DNA of 64,000 nt, taken from assembly GCA_963715025.1 (NCBI GenBank), contig CAVQQQ010000003.1:310001-374000 (forward strand). Direction: 5' to 3'. The notes beneath the pieces were generated by a model, which saw nothing but the letters and a program-made list of their open reading frames with translations, was not told the origin of the DNA and searched no databases. Of the stretch, positions 43,001-51,546 are shown one piece after another. A program made the translations under genes and the position numbers. Positions within the stretch are counted from its first letter, which is position 1, and the number at the start of each line of letters is the position of its first letter. The DNA comes from DASSJT01 sp963715025. Its GTDB lineage: Bacteria; Actinomycetota; Actinomycetes; Actinomycetales; Dermatophilaceae.

Positions 43001-43201
43001 GGCTGGGCGGTCTCCGGGGCCCCGGCGGGCAGCGCGCCCAACTCCAACGACTGGATAGCCACCGACGCGTCCGGCTTCCCGGTCGGTGCCTCCATCACCA
43101 CCCCCGACACGATCCTCATGGGCTTCGGGGTTGAGGGCATCACCTTCAAGGACCAGCAGGCGGCGGTCCTGGGAGCGGCGATGAAGCACCTGCTCCCATA
43201 G
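40099..43201 (+). pseudogene. Secreted M14 zinc carboxypeptidase, broken by about fourteen frameshifts
   Basis: Read across all three frames the region gives one continuous protein of about 1030 residues: signal peptide (ATLFTSLATAAVVALPTQVS), an M14 domain with zinc ligands in SATQHAREWIS and NYHSNGQW, VANPDGYQYTFDHERLWRKN and DPNRNYPNHWG, and C-terminal beta domains including SFETGLDGW modules. Single-base gains (near 40496, 40533, 40743, 40955, 41000, 41470, 41515, 41830, 42200, 42322, 42420, 42982) and two apparent losses (near 42556, 42852) break it. Codon use and protein motifs remain intact between breaks, which favours base-calling errors over decay. A hairpin follows at 43220. Confidence 0.8.
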
Positions 43202-43219
43202 GCGGGCGGCGCCCAGGAA

Positions 43220-43261
43220 GAGGAGGGACCGCCACACAGGCAGCGGTGGCGGCCCCTCCTC
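43220..43261 (+). terminator. 16-bp hairpin after the carboxypeptidase
   Basis: GAGGAGGGACCGCCAC (43220-43235) pairs with GTGGCGGCCCCTCCTC (43246-43261) with one mismatch and a 10-base loop, 19 bases past the stop. It also lies beyond the end of the convergent CrtI-like gene. Confidence 0.65.
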
Positions 43262-43356
43262 GCATGGCGCGCAGACGGCGGTATGCCGGTCAGCCGGCCG
43301 AGTGCCGACCGTCCGCTACCAGCGGCGGGGGCCAGATCACGGACTGGAGCGCGCCT

Positions 43357-44997
43357 CTATGAGCGCCCGGCGGATGAGTGTCGGCCTTCGATCTCGCGAT
43401 CGCCGTCGAGAAGGCGTCGCAGTCCACGCTGGAGCACCGCGTAGGGCAGCCCTGCAGCGCCGCTGCGGAGGAGGGCGGCGCGCGCTGCGCTCGATCCCGG
43501 GGCTCCGTGGACGCCCCCACCCGGGTGGGCTGCCGAGCTGGCGAGGAAGAGCCGGTCGATCGGGGTGTCGGCCCGGCCCGTGCCGGGAGTGGGCCGGAAG
43601 AACAGCTGCTGGCTGATCCCGGCTGTCCCGTTGTTGATCGCGCCCTCGACGAGGTTGGCGTTGTGCTCCTGCAGATCCAGGGGGCCAGCGACCGAACGGC
43701 CGGCCACGAGGTCACGGAATCCCGGTGCGTGCTCCTCGATGACCGCCTCGATTCCGTCGGCAAAATCCGACAGGCGCTCCCGGGGCCACTCCTGACCGTG
43801 CGGGATGTGGGTGTAGGCCCACATCGTCTCCGCTCCGTGGGGTGAGCGCGTCGGATCAGCCGGGGACATCTGCCCGGCGATGAGGAACGGCCGCTCGGGG
43901 ACCCGGCCGCACGACAGGGCGTTGCTCACGTCCGCCAGCCCGTTGATATCGGCATCGAGGTGCACGGTTCCCGCCGCGCGCACACCGGGGTGAGCCCAAG
44001 GCACGGGACCTGACAGCGCCCAGTCGACCTTCACCGTCGACCCGTCCCAGATGAAGCTGTCGAGGTCGCGCAGCAAGGCACTGGGCAGGTGCTGCCCGCC
44101 GACCAGCTCCCGGTAGAGAGCGGGGGCAGATACGTCGGCAAGCACCGCCCTGCGGGCCTGGACGGCCGCACCAGAGGCATCTCGCACGCCGAGGGCCTGG
44201 CCACGTGACACCACGACCGAGGCGACCCGCCGGCCGCACTCGACCCGGCCGCCGCTGGACTCCAGCTTTCTCAGCAGCGCCTGCGTCAGCGCCTGCGCGC
44301 CTCCCTCCGGGACCGGGAAGCCGACGTCCTGGGCGAGCATCGCGAGGAGCCACCCGAACAGTCCACTGGCCGCCTCATCCGGCCCCAGGTCGGTGTGCAT
44401 GGCGTTCCCGGCGATGACAGCATGGGCTCCCCGGCCTGCGAACCGCTCGTTTCCCAGTCGGCGCGCCGAGAGGGTGGCCTGGCGGGCCAGCCTCATCAGC
44501 CCACCGCCCCCCAGCTCTCGAGCCAGCCGCGCGGCCGGCCGCACCGGAGGGAAGGGCCGCAGCAGTGCGTCGATCAGCGGCTCGCGGATCCGTCGCCACA
44601 GCGCCAGCTCCGCCTGCCACGCTTCTGCGTCTCCGTCGGCGAACTCCGCGAGGGACCTGCTCGTCGCGGTGACGTCGCGCGACACGATGGCAGCCGCTCC
44701 GTCGCGGAAGACGTGCGCCAGCACGGCTGGCGCATGGCGCCAGACCAATCCGTGGCGCTCGAGCTCCAGACCGGCGAAGATCGGGGAGGCCGCGGCGAGT
44801 GGGTAGAACGCGCTGCAGACGTCGTGGACGTAACCCGGCACCGTGAGCTCCGCGGACCGCACACCGCCACCGGGTTGGTCTGAGGCCTCCAGGACCAGGA
44901 CGTCCCATCCCGCCTCGGCGAGGATCGCGGCCGCGACCAGGCCGTTGGGGCCAGAGCCGATGACCACGGCATCGACGGATTCCCGCAGGAGGCTCAT
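43357..44997 (-). CDS. Phytoene-desaturase-like FAD-dependent oxidoreductase
   Basis: The 546-residue protein opens with the dinucleotide motif DAVVIGSGPNGLVAAAILAEAG at residues 9-30 followed by VLEASDQPGGGVRSAE, typical of CrtI-like NAD(P)/FAD oxidoreductases, and ends with the FAD-contact segment FLASSAAHPGGGVHGAPGSSAARAAL. No carotenoid genes are nearby, so the substrate need not be phytoene. It starts 18 bases after the stop of the upstream LpdA-like gene and is probably cotranscribed with it. Confidence 0.88.
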   Translation of the reverse strand: MSLLRESVDAVVIGSGPNGLVAAAILAEAGWDVLVLEASDQPGGGVRSAELTVPGYVHDVCSAFYPLAAASPIFAGLELERHGLVWRHAPAVLAHVFRDGAAAIVSRDVTATSRSLAEFADGDAEAWQAELALWRRIREPLIDALLRPFPPVRPAARLARELGGGGLMRLARQATLSARRLGNERFAGRGAHAVIAGNAMHTDLGPDEAASGLFGWLLAMLAQDVGFPVPEGGAQALTQALLRKLESSGGRVECGRRVASVVVSRGQALGVRDASGAAVQARRAVLADVSAPALYRELVGGQHLPSALLRDLDSFIWDGSTVKVDWALSGPVPWAHPGVRAAGTVHLDADINGLADVSNALSCGRVPERPFLIAGQMSPADPTRSPHGAETMWAYTHIPHGQEWPRERLSDFADGIEAVIEEHAPGFRDLVAGRSVAGPLDLQEHNANLVEGAINNGTAGISQQLFFRPTPGTGRADTPIDRLFLASSAAHPGGGVHGAPGSSAARAALLRSGAAGLPYAVLQRGLRRLLDGDREIEGRHSSAGRS

Positions 44998-45015
44998 GCG
45001 TGCGCCATCCGGTGG

Positions 45016-46431
45016 CTACTCGGTGGGGTGGAGGCGCCGCGCTGCCTCTGCCACCGAGCCGGACAGCGACGGGTAGATCGTGAAGGTGCCCGCGAGCTGG
45101 TCGACGCTGAGTCGGTGCTGGACGGCGAGCGTCACCGGGAAGATCAGCTCGGAGGCTCGCGGGGCCACCACCACGCCGCCGACGACGGTGCCCGCGGACC
45201 GGCGGGCGAACAGCTTGACGAAGCCGTCGGTGATGCCCTGCATCTTCGCCCGAGGATTGGTCGCGAGCGGAAGCATCACGGCGTCGGCGTCAATGCGGCC
45301 CTCGTCCACGTCCTTCTGGGAGAACCCCACGGTGGCGATCTCGGGGTCGGTGAAGATATTGGCCGAGACGCCGCGCCGGTTGAGCGGCACCACGGCGTCG
45401 CCCAGGGCGTGCTGCATGGCGATTCGGCCCTGCATCGCGGCCACCGAGGCGAGCGGCAGCTCGCCCGTGCAGTCACCGGCGGCGTAGATGCCACGCACCG
45501 AGGTGCGCGAAACCCGGTCGACGCTGATGTGGCCGGACGGGCTCTGCGCCACGCCCACGTCCTCGAGACCGATGCCGGAGGTCTGGGGGACGGACCCCAC
45601 GGCCAGAAGCGCGTGCGAGCCCTCGACCTGACGGCCGTCCTCGAGGGTGACCACGACCCCTGAGGCGCTGCGCTCCACCTCAGCCATCCGCGACCGGTTC
45701 AGCACGTCCATGCCCCGCTTGCGGAAGACCTCCTCGATCACCTGCGCCGCATCGGCGTCCTCCCCCGGCAGCACGCGGTCGCGCGACGACACGAGCACGA
45801 CGCTGGACCCCAGGCCGAGGTAGGCCTGAGCCAGCTCTGCGCCGGTCACTCCGGACCCGACCACGATCAGCCGCTCCGGCAGGTCGGTCAGCCCGTAGAT
45901 CTGTTGCCAGGTCAGGATCCGCTCGCCGTCGGGCTGCGCGGTGGCCATGATCCTGGGTGATGCACCCGTGGCGACCAGGACGACGTCGGCCGGCAGGTCC
46001 TCCGTGCCGCCCTCCGCGAGGTTGGCACGCACGAGGGTCGGGGAGAGGATGCGGCCCGTCCCCCGCAGCACTCGCACCCCGACCTCGTCGAGCCGGTACT
46101 CGATGTCGCGGCTCTGGGCAGCCGCCAGGGCGAGGATGCGCCGGTTGATGGTCGCGAGTTCGGCGATCGAGTCAGCGACCTCATCTCCCTCCTGGTCCTC
46201 GAGGTGGACGCCGAGGTCGGAGGCGGTCTCGAACTGGGACATGAAGTCGGCGGTGGAGATGAGGGTCTTGCTGGGCACACAGTCGGTCAGGACCGCCGCC
46301 CCACCGAGCCCGTCGCGGTCGACAACCGCCACCCGCCCGCCGAGGTGGGCGGCCACCAGCGCGGCCTCGTAGCCACCGGGTCCGCCGCCGATGACGACGA
46401 CCGAGACTCCATGCACCTTCACGGCGACCAT
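45016..46431 (-). CDS. NAD(P)H-quinone reductase of the LpdA (Rv3303c) type
   Basis: The 471-residue flavoprotein has the lipoamide-dehydrogenase layout: FAD loop VVIGGGPGGYEAA, second nucleotide loop VVGSGVTGAELAQAYLGLG, GIYAAGDCTGELPLASVA and a C-terminal dimerisation domain. The redox-disulfide region reads GGAAVLTDCVPSK: the first cysteine of CxxxxC is replaced, so it cannot act as a dihydrolipoamide dehydrogenase. This fits M. tuberculosis LpdA, a quinone reductase. It also lacks the C-terminal His-Glu pair region in usual form. The ATG at 46431 is chosen so that the FAD loop is near the start. Confidence 0.88.
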   Translation of the reverse strand: MVAVKVHGVSVVVIGGGPGGYEAALVAAHLGGRVAVVDRDGLGGAAVLTDCVPSKTLISTADFMSQFETASDLGVHLEDQEGDEVADSIAELATINRRILALAAAQSRDIEYRLDEVGVRVLRGTGRILSPTLVRANLAEGGTEDLPADVVLVATGASPRIMATAQPDGERILTWQQIYGLTDLPERLIVVGSGVTGAELAQAYLGLGSSVVLVSSRDRVLPGEDADAAQVIEEVFRKRGMDVLNRSRMAEVERSASGVVVTLEDGRQVEGSHALLAVGSVPQTSGIGLEDVGVAQSPSGHISVDRVSRTSVRGIYAAGDCTGELPLASVAAMQGRIAMQHALGDAVVPLNRRGVSANIFTDPEIATVGFSQKDVDEGRIDADAVMLPLATNPRAKMQGITDGFVKLFARRSAGTVVGGVVVAPRASELIFPVTLAVQHRLSVDQLAGTFTIYPSLSGSVAEAARRLHPTE

Positions 46432-46576
46432 CCAACCACTGCGTGCGAAGGTCCTGCCGTCCACGCCACGCTCACCCGCTGGCCGAGAATCCACCGCTTG
46501 ACGTGCAAGGAGGGCAATATGGTCCGCACCGGCAGAATCGGAGCCCGACGTCGGGCCATGACCCCAGGATGGATCA

Positions 46577-47710
46577 ATGACAGCTCATACCCTGCGCACG
46601 GCGACCGTGGCGATCACCGCTGCAGTCACCGCATTCGCCGTGGCGGCGTGCTCCCCGCCCACCAAGTCCAACTCTGGCTCCTCCTCCACCGGCAAGAGCG
46701 CGGCGACCGCGACTTCCGCAGCCGACCTCGGCGGCATGGATGCTCTCGTGGCCGCGGCGAAGAAGGAGGGGCAGCTCAACGTCATCGCCTTGCCGCCGGA
46801 CTGGGCCAACTACGGCGCCATCATCAAGGCGTTCGGCGACAAGTACGGCATCAAGGTCAACAGTGCCCAGCCCGACGCCAGCAGCGCCGACGAGATCTCG
46901 GCCGCACAGCGCCTGAAGGGCCAGGCCAGCGCGCCGGACGTCTTCGACCTCGGCACCGCGGTGGCGTCGGCCAACACCGCAATGTTCGCGCCCTACAAGG
47001 TCACGACTTTCGACTCGGTCCCCTCCTCGTTCAAGGACGCCAAGGGCACCTGGATCAATGACTACGGCGGCTACATGTCTGTCGGCTACGACTCGGCAAA
47101 GGTGCCCACGCCCACTGCGCTCACAGACCTGTACAAACCGGCATACAAGGGCAAAGTCGCGCTCAATGGCGATCCCACCAAGGCGGGAGCAGCCTTCGCC
47201 GGCGTCCAGATGGCCTCGATCGCCAACGGAGGCACCGCGGGCGACGTGGAAAAGGGCGTCGACTTCTTCAAGAGGTTGAAGACGGTCGGCAACTTCATCC
47301 CCGTCGACCCGACACCAGCCACCATCGAGTCCGGCCAGACGCCCGTGGTCATCGACTGGGACTACCTGAACGCCGCGGAATCGGCCAAGGTCAAGACGTG
47401 GAAGGTGTTCGTGCCCAGCAATGCCGTGGTCGCGGGCTACTACGTCCAGGCCGTCAGCAAGGACGCCCCGCACCCGGCGGCGGCCCGTCTGTGGGAGGAG
47501 TTCCTCTACTCCGACGAGGGCCAGAACCTCTGGCTGAAGGGCGGAGCGCGGCCGGTCCGGGCCGATGACATGAAGTCGGCCGGCACGCTCGACCAAGCGG
47601 CCGCGGCTGCCCTTCCCCAGGTCAGCGGCACGCCCGTGGTTCCGACCCAGGCCGACAACGACAACGCCAAGGCCTACCTCGCGGCGAACTGGGCCAACGC
47701 CGTTGGCTGA
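46577..47710 (+). CDS. ABC-transporter substrate-binding lipoprotein
   Basis: The 377-residue protein has a lipoprotein signal (TVAITAAVTAFAVAAC, lipobox cysteine near residue 25), a Ser/Thr-rich linker and a two-lobe binding fold of the PotD/iron-binding family 1 cluster (LVAAAKKEGQLNVIALPPDW, APDVFDLGTAVASAN, TPVVIDWDYLNAAE, AVSKDAPHPAAARLWEEFLY). It heads a four-gene importer. The ligand cannot be told; polyamine, phosphonate and ferric iron are all possible. An AAGGAGG site at 46507 serves an out-of-frame ATG, not this start. Confidence 0.9.
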   Translation: MTAHTLRTATVAITAAVTAFAVAACSPPTKSNSGSSSTGKSAATATSAADLGGMDALVAAAKKEGQLNVIALPPDWANYGAIIKAFGDKYGIKVNSAQPDASSADEISAAQRLKGQASAPDVFDLGTAVASANTAMFAPYKVTTFDSVPSSFKDAKGTWINDYGGYMSVGYDSAKVPTPTALTDLYKPAYKGKVALNGDPTKAGAAFAGVQMASIANGGTAGDVEKGVDFFKRLKTVGNFIPVDPTPATIESGQTPVVIDWDYLNAAESAKVKTWKVFVPSNAVVAGYYVQAVSKDAPHPAAARLWEEFLYSDEGQNLWLKGGARPVRADDMKSAGTLDQAAAAALPQVSGTPVVPTQADNDNAKAYLAANWANAVG

Positions 47711-48584
47711 CGACCGTCCGCGCAGGGCGCTCGGGGGCCTCCGGCCGTCGGGCGCCCTGCTCGGGGTCGTCCCCTTCTTCGCCTATGTCACCGTCTTCCT
47801 GATCATCCCCACCCTGGTCGTCGTCATCGGGGCGTTCGTGAGCGGGGGTAGCGCGACCCTCGGCAACATTCGGGCGCTCGGCCAGCCGGCCGTCACGTCA
47901 GCCCTCTGGCACTCCATCGTCATCTCGGCAGTCACCGCCGTCGGCGGCGCAGTCATCGGCGCCGTACTGGCGTACGCCGTGTCGACCGCCAGACTGGATG
48001 GCGTTCTCAAGCGCTTCGTCACGTCCCTGTGCGGAGTGCTGGCGCAGTTCGGCGGTGTCACGCTGGCCTTCGCCTTCCTTGCGACCTTCGGAGCGACCGG
48101 CTACCTCACCAAGGTCCTGACCACCACAGGGCTCAACTCCAGCGGCGGCCTGTGGCTCTACGAGTGGAACAAGGGCCTGATGCTGGTCTACCTGTACTTC
48201 CAGATTCCGCTGATGCTCATCGTCTTCCTGCCCGCGGTCGAGGGGCTGCGCCCGCAGTGGCGCGAGGCCACCGAGACCCTTGGGGGAAGCACGTTCCTCT
48301 ACTGGCGGAGGGTTGCCGGGCCGATCCTGCTCCCGTCGTTCACGGGCGCCGTCCTCCTGCTGTTCACCAATGCGTTCAGCGCCTATGCCACGGCGGCCGC
48401 CCTCATCTCCCAGGGCTCGCCCCTGCTGCCGCTGCAGATCGGTGGGACCTTCACCTCGGAGGTCATCCTGGGCCAGGAGAATGTCGGCAAGGCCATGGCG
48501 CTGGCGATGGTTGCAGTCGTGGCGGTACTCATGACGCTGTATGCCGTACTCGACCGTCGTGCGTCGAGGTGGCTGGTGCGATGA
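47703..48584 (+). CDS. ABC-transporter permease 1
   Basis: The 293-residue permease has six membrane helices and the coupling motif EATETLGGSTFLYWRRVAGPILLP (EAA loop) near residue 192. The TTG start at 47703 overlaps the stop of the binding protein by eight bases; no ATG or GTG lies between it and the first helix. It forms the channel with permease 2. Confidence 0.9.
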   Translation: MADDRPRRALGGLRPSGALLGVVPFFAYVTVFLIIPTLVVVIGAFVSGGSATLGNIRALGQPAVTSALWHSIVISAVTAVGGAVIGAVLAYAVSTARLDGVLKRFVTSLCGVLAQFGGVTLAFAFLATFGATGYLTKVLTTTGLNSSGGLWLYEWNKGLMLVYLYFQIPLMLIVFLPAVEGLRPQWREATETLGGSTFLYWRRVAGPILLPSFTGAVLLLFTNAFSAYATAAALISQGSPLLPLQIGGTFTSEVILGQENVGKAMALAMVAVVAVLMTLYAVLDRRASRWLVR

Positions 48585-49429
48585 GCGGCCAGCGCGCCGC
48601 GAGGCGGCGCCGGCAGAATGTGATGCGGCGGGTTGTCGTCACGCTGGTGATGCTGTTCTTCGCTGCACCACTGTTCGGAATGCTGGAGTTCACGACCCGC
48701 GACGCGGCCGGGCACCGCACGTTGGCCACGTGGGCAACCCTGGCAAACGTCACCAAGGTCTCGAACGACTACCCCGACCTGAGGGCCGGCTTCATCGCCT
48801 CGGTCGGCCTCGCCGTCCTCACGGCGGCGATCATGCTGGTCCTGCTCGTGCCGACCATGACCTGGGTCCGCCTGCGTCTGCCGGGACTGAGCCGCACCGT
48901 CGAGTTCCTCTGCCTGCTCCCGCTCACCGTGCCGGCCATCGTCCTGGTGGTGGGTCTCACACCCGTCTACGCGTGGGTGACGTACTTCTTTGGCGGGTCG
49001 GCGATCTGGCTCTCGTTCGCCTACGTCGTGCTCGTGCTGCCGTATGCCTACCGCTCCCTCGACGCAGGGCTGCGGGCCATCGATGTCCAGACCCTCAGTG
49101 AGGCAGCCCGCTCGCTTGGGGCCGGCTGGGGAACCGTGATGATCCGTATCGTCGTGCCCAACCTGCGCACGGCGATCCTGTCGGCCTCGTTCCTCTCAGT
49201 GGCCCTCACCTTGGGCGAATTCACCATTGCCAACCTCTTCAGCCGCACCAACCTCCAGGTGGCGATGTTCCTCCTCAGCAAGTCGGACGCACAGATCTCC
49301 ATCGCGGTGGGCCTTGCCATGCTCGCCTTTGCGTTCGCGATCCTCTTCGCCATGTCCTTCGTCGGGGGAGCCCGCTCGACGACCTCTCCCCTGACCCGGC
49401 AGCGCCGGCCGCGCAAGGAGTCCCCATGA
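48581..49429 (+). CDS. ABC-transporter permease 2
   Basis: The 282-residue permease starts with an ATGA overlap on permease 1. It has an arginine-rich start (RAARRRRQNVMRR), six helices and an EAA loop EAARSLGAGWGTVMIRIVVPNLR near residue 185. Its stop overlaps the ATPase start by ATGA, so all four importer genes are tightly coupled. Confidence 0.9.
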   Translation: MSGQRAARRRRQNVMRRVVVTLVMLFFAAPLFGMLEFTTRDAAGHRTLATWATLANVTKVSNDYPDLRAGFIASVGLAVLTAAIMLVLLVPTMTWVRLRLPGLSRTVEFLCLLPLTVPAIVLVVGLTPVYAWVTYFFGGSAIWLSFAYVVLVLPYAYRSLDAGLRAIDVQTLSEAARSLGAGWGTVMIRIVVPNLRTAILSASFLSVALTLGEFTIANLFSRTNLQVAMFLLSKSDAQISIAVGLAMLAFAFAILFAMSFVGGARSTTSPLTRQRRPRKESP

Positions 49430-50541
49430 GCACCACGACGCCGGCCGCCCCTGCCCCCCGACCGGAGCCAGCCGCGCCCACGGTGAAGGGCGTGGCCGTC
49501 GAGCTGTCCGGCCTGCGCCGCACCTATGGCGCGATCAATGCCCTCGACCACTTCAGCCTGCGGCTCGAGCCGGGCGAGCTGGTCGCCCTGCTCGGGCCGT
49601 CCGGCTGCGGCAAGACGACCGCGCTGCGCTGCCTGGCCGGGCTCGAGGACCCCGACGAGGGCCGGGTCGAAGTGGGGGGTCGCGACCTCACCAACGTCCC
49701 CACCAACCGCCGCGACATGGGCATGGTGTTTCAGGCCTACAGCCTCTTCCCCCACATGACCGCCTGGCAGAACGTCGAGTTCGGCCTCGAGCTGCGCAAG
49801 CAGCCCGGCGAGCGCCGGAGGGCCCGCGCGGCCGAGATGCTCGACCTGGTCGGGCTCTCGGACCAGGCCGACAAGTTTGCGCACCAGATGTCAGGGGGCC
49901 AGCAACAGCGGGTCGCCCTGGCCCGCGCCCTCGCGATCGAACCCCAGGTGCTCCTGCTCGACGAGCCGCTGTCGGCGCTCGACGCCAAGGTGCGGGTCCA
50001 GCTGCGGGACGAGATCCGGCGGATCCAGCTCGACGTCGGCACCACGACCCTCTTCGTCACCCACGACCAGGAGGAGGCGCTTGCCGTTGCCGACCGGGTG
50101 GGCGTGATGCGCGAGGGCCGGCTGGAGCAGATCGCGGCGCCGCACGAGCTGTACTCCCGGCCGGTCAACGACTTCGTCGCCGACTTCGTGGGGATCACCA
50201 ACCAGCTCCCGGGCACCGCCTCGGGCGGTCGGGCCCAGGTGCTGGGCGGCTCGGTGCCCCTCCTGCCCGGCTCGCCCGAGAGCGGACCGGTCGTCGTGCT
50301 GGTGCGCCCAGAGCACATCGACCTGGTCCCTGACCCCGACGGCGCCGCCACGGTCGTGAGCGCCAGTTTCCTCGGGTCCAACGGCCGGGTGATCATCGAC
50401 CCCGGCCCGGGCCAGCGCAGCGCCGACGGCGAACCCGTGCTGGTCCAGGTCCCCAGCTCCGCGGTGACCCGCTACGCGCCTGGGATGCGGGTGTCGGCCC
50501 GGCCGACCGGGGATGCCGCCTTGGCGGTCTCCGCGGTCTGA
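49426..50541 (+). CDS. ABC-transporter ATPase (PotA-like, with TOBE domain)
   Basis: The 371-residue ATPase has Walker A GPSGCGKTTALR near residue 60, Q-loop MVFQAYSLFPHM, signature MSGGQQQRVALARAL, Walker B VLLLDEPLSALD and switch histidine FVTHDQEEAL, then a TOBE domain (VLVRPEHIDLV) as in polyamine, iron and sugar importers. It is the last gene of the importer, followed by a GTATGCCG hairpin. Confidence 0.93.
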   Translation: MSTTTPAAPAPRPEPAAPTVKGVAVELSGLRRTYGAINALDHFSLRLEPGELVALLGPSGCGKTTALRCLAGLEDPDEGRVEVGGRDLTNVPTNRRDMGMVFQAYSLFPHMTAWQNVEFGLELRKQPGERRRARAAEMLDLVGLSDQADKFAHQMSGGQQQRVALARALAIEPQVLLLDEPLSALDAKVRVQLRDEIRRIQLDVGTTTLFVTHDQEEALAVADRVGVMREGRLEQIAAPHELYSRPVNDFVADFVGITNQLPGTASGGRAQVLGGSVPLLPGSPESGPVVVLVRPEHIDLVPDPDGAATVVSASFLGSNGRVIIDPGPGQRSADGEPVLVQVPSSAVTRYAPGMRVSARPTGDAALAVSAV

Positions 50542-50559
50542 ACCCGCGCGAACGAGCGG

Positions 50560-50589
50560 GTATGCCGGCGAGCCGGCTCCGCGGCATAC
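50560..50589 (+). terminator. Hairpin with GTATGCCG arms after the importer operon
   Basis: GTATGCCG (50560-50567) and CGGCATAC (50582-50589) enclose a second short palindrome (GAGCCGGCTC). It lies 19 bases past the ATPase stop. Confidence 0.6.
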
Positions 50590-50669
50590 GCCCGGTTCGG
50601 CGTCAGCCGGCGTGGCCGCGGGGCCCTGCCTCTTACTCCGCGAGCCCTATAAATGGTCAGCCGGGTGGG

Positions 50670-50675
50670 TACGCT
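50670..50675 (+). promoter_or_regulatory. Putative -10 box (TACGCT) for the nucleoside salvage operon
   Basis: TACGCT is six bases before the GTG at 50682. It decides that start against upstream in-frame codons. Confidence 0.5.
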
Positions 50676-50681
50676 GCCGCC

Positions 50682-51533
50682 GTGACCGATCTGCATCCCC
50701 CTGACTCCCGCGTGCCGAGTCTTGCCGACCCGGCAACGGACCCGTTCGACGTCGCGAGGGCGGCCGCTGCGGTCATCGCCGAGCAGTCCGGTGCCGAGCG
50801 GCATGACATCGCGCTCGTCCTCGGCTCCGGGTGGGGCCAGACCGGCGACCTCATCGGCGAGACGCTGGCGACGATCCCGAACGAGACGGTCCCCGGCTTC
50901 CACAAGGCGACGGTGGCCGGACACTCGGGCAGCATGCGCTCGGTGGCGATCGGCGACACCGGCCGGCGGGCCCTCGTCTACGGAACGCGGACCCACTACT
51001 ACGAGGGCCTGGGTGTGCGTGCGGTCGTGCACGCGGTGCGCACCGCAGCGGCCGCGGGCTGCTCGACCATCGTCCTGACCAACGGATGCGGCGGGCTGCG
51101 AGCCGAGTGGCCCGCCGGCACCCCGGTGCTGATCCGCGACCACATCAACCTCACGGGCCGCTCGCCGATCGAGGGCGCCAACTTCGTCGACCTCACCCAC
51201 CTGTACTCGCCGCGCCTGCGCGAGGTCGCCAAAGGCGTCGACCCCGAACTCGACGAGGGGGTCTACGTGCAGTTCCCGGGGCCCCACTACGAGACGCCCG
51301 CTGAGGTGCAGATGGCCCGGATCATCGGGGGCGACATGGTGGGGATGTCGACGGCACTGGAGGCCATCGCCGCACGCCAGGCCGGGCTGGACGTGCTGGG
51401 GATCTCGCTGGTCACGAACCCGGCGGCCGGCATCAGCGACCAGCCGCTGTCGCACGAGGAGGTCATCGAGGCGGGCAAGGCCGCGGCGGAGCGCTGCGGA
51501 CGGTTGCTGGCCGCGGTCGTCGCGGCCATCTGA
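50682..51533 (+). CDS. punA: Purine nucleoside phosphorylase (trimeric type)
   Basis: The 283-residue enzyme splits purine (deoxy)nucleosides with phosphate. It has ALVLGSGWGQTG with the phosphate serine near residue 47, the RTHYYEGLG region, NGCGGLR, FPGPHYETPAEVQM and the base-binding VGMSTALEAIAA and VTNPAAGIS. It begins a run with a phosphohexomutase-type mutase and deoC, the normal route from deoxyribose-1-phosphate to acetaldehyde and glyceraldehyde-3-phosphate. Probable leaderless mRNA. Confidence 0.95.
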   Translation: MTDLHPPDSRVPSLADPATDPFDVARAAAAVIAEQSGAERHDIALVLGSGWGQTGDLIGETLATIPNETVPGFHKATVAGHSGSMRSVAIGDTGRRALVYGTRTHYYEGLGVRAVVHAVRTAAAAGCSTIVLTNGCGGLRAEWPAGTPVLIRDHINLTGRSPIEGANFVDLTHLYSPRLREVAKGVDPELDEGVYVQFPGPHYETPAEVQMARIIGGDMVGMSTALEAIAARQAGLDVLGISLVTNPAAGISDQPLSHEEVIEAGKAAAERCGRLLAAVVAAI

Positions 51534-51546
51534 GGGGGACAGAACC

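Noticed and set aside
45016..46431. Dihydrolipoamide dehydrogenase
   Set aside because: The redox disulfide is incomplete (GGAAVLTDCVPSK), so the quinone-reductase LpdA type is the better call.
46507..46576. AAGGAGG site and ATG at 46519 before the substrate-binding protein
   Set aside because: The ATG is out of frame with the lipoprotein, and its frame gives only shadow sequence; the lipoprotein signal starts cleanly at 46577.
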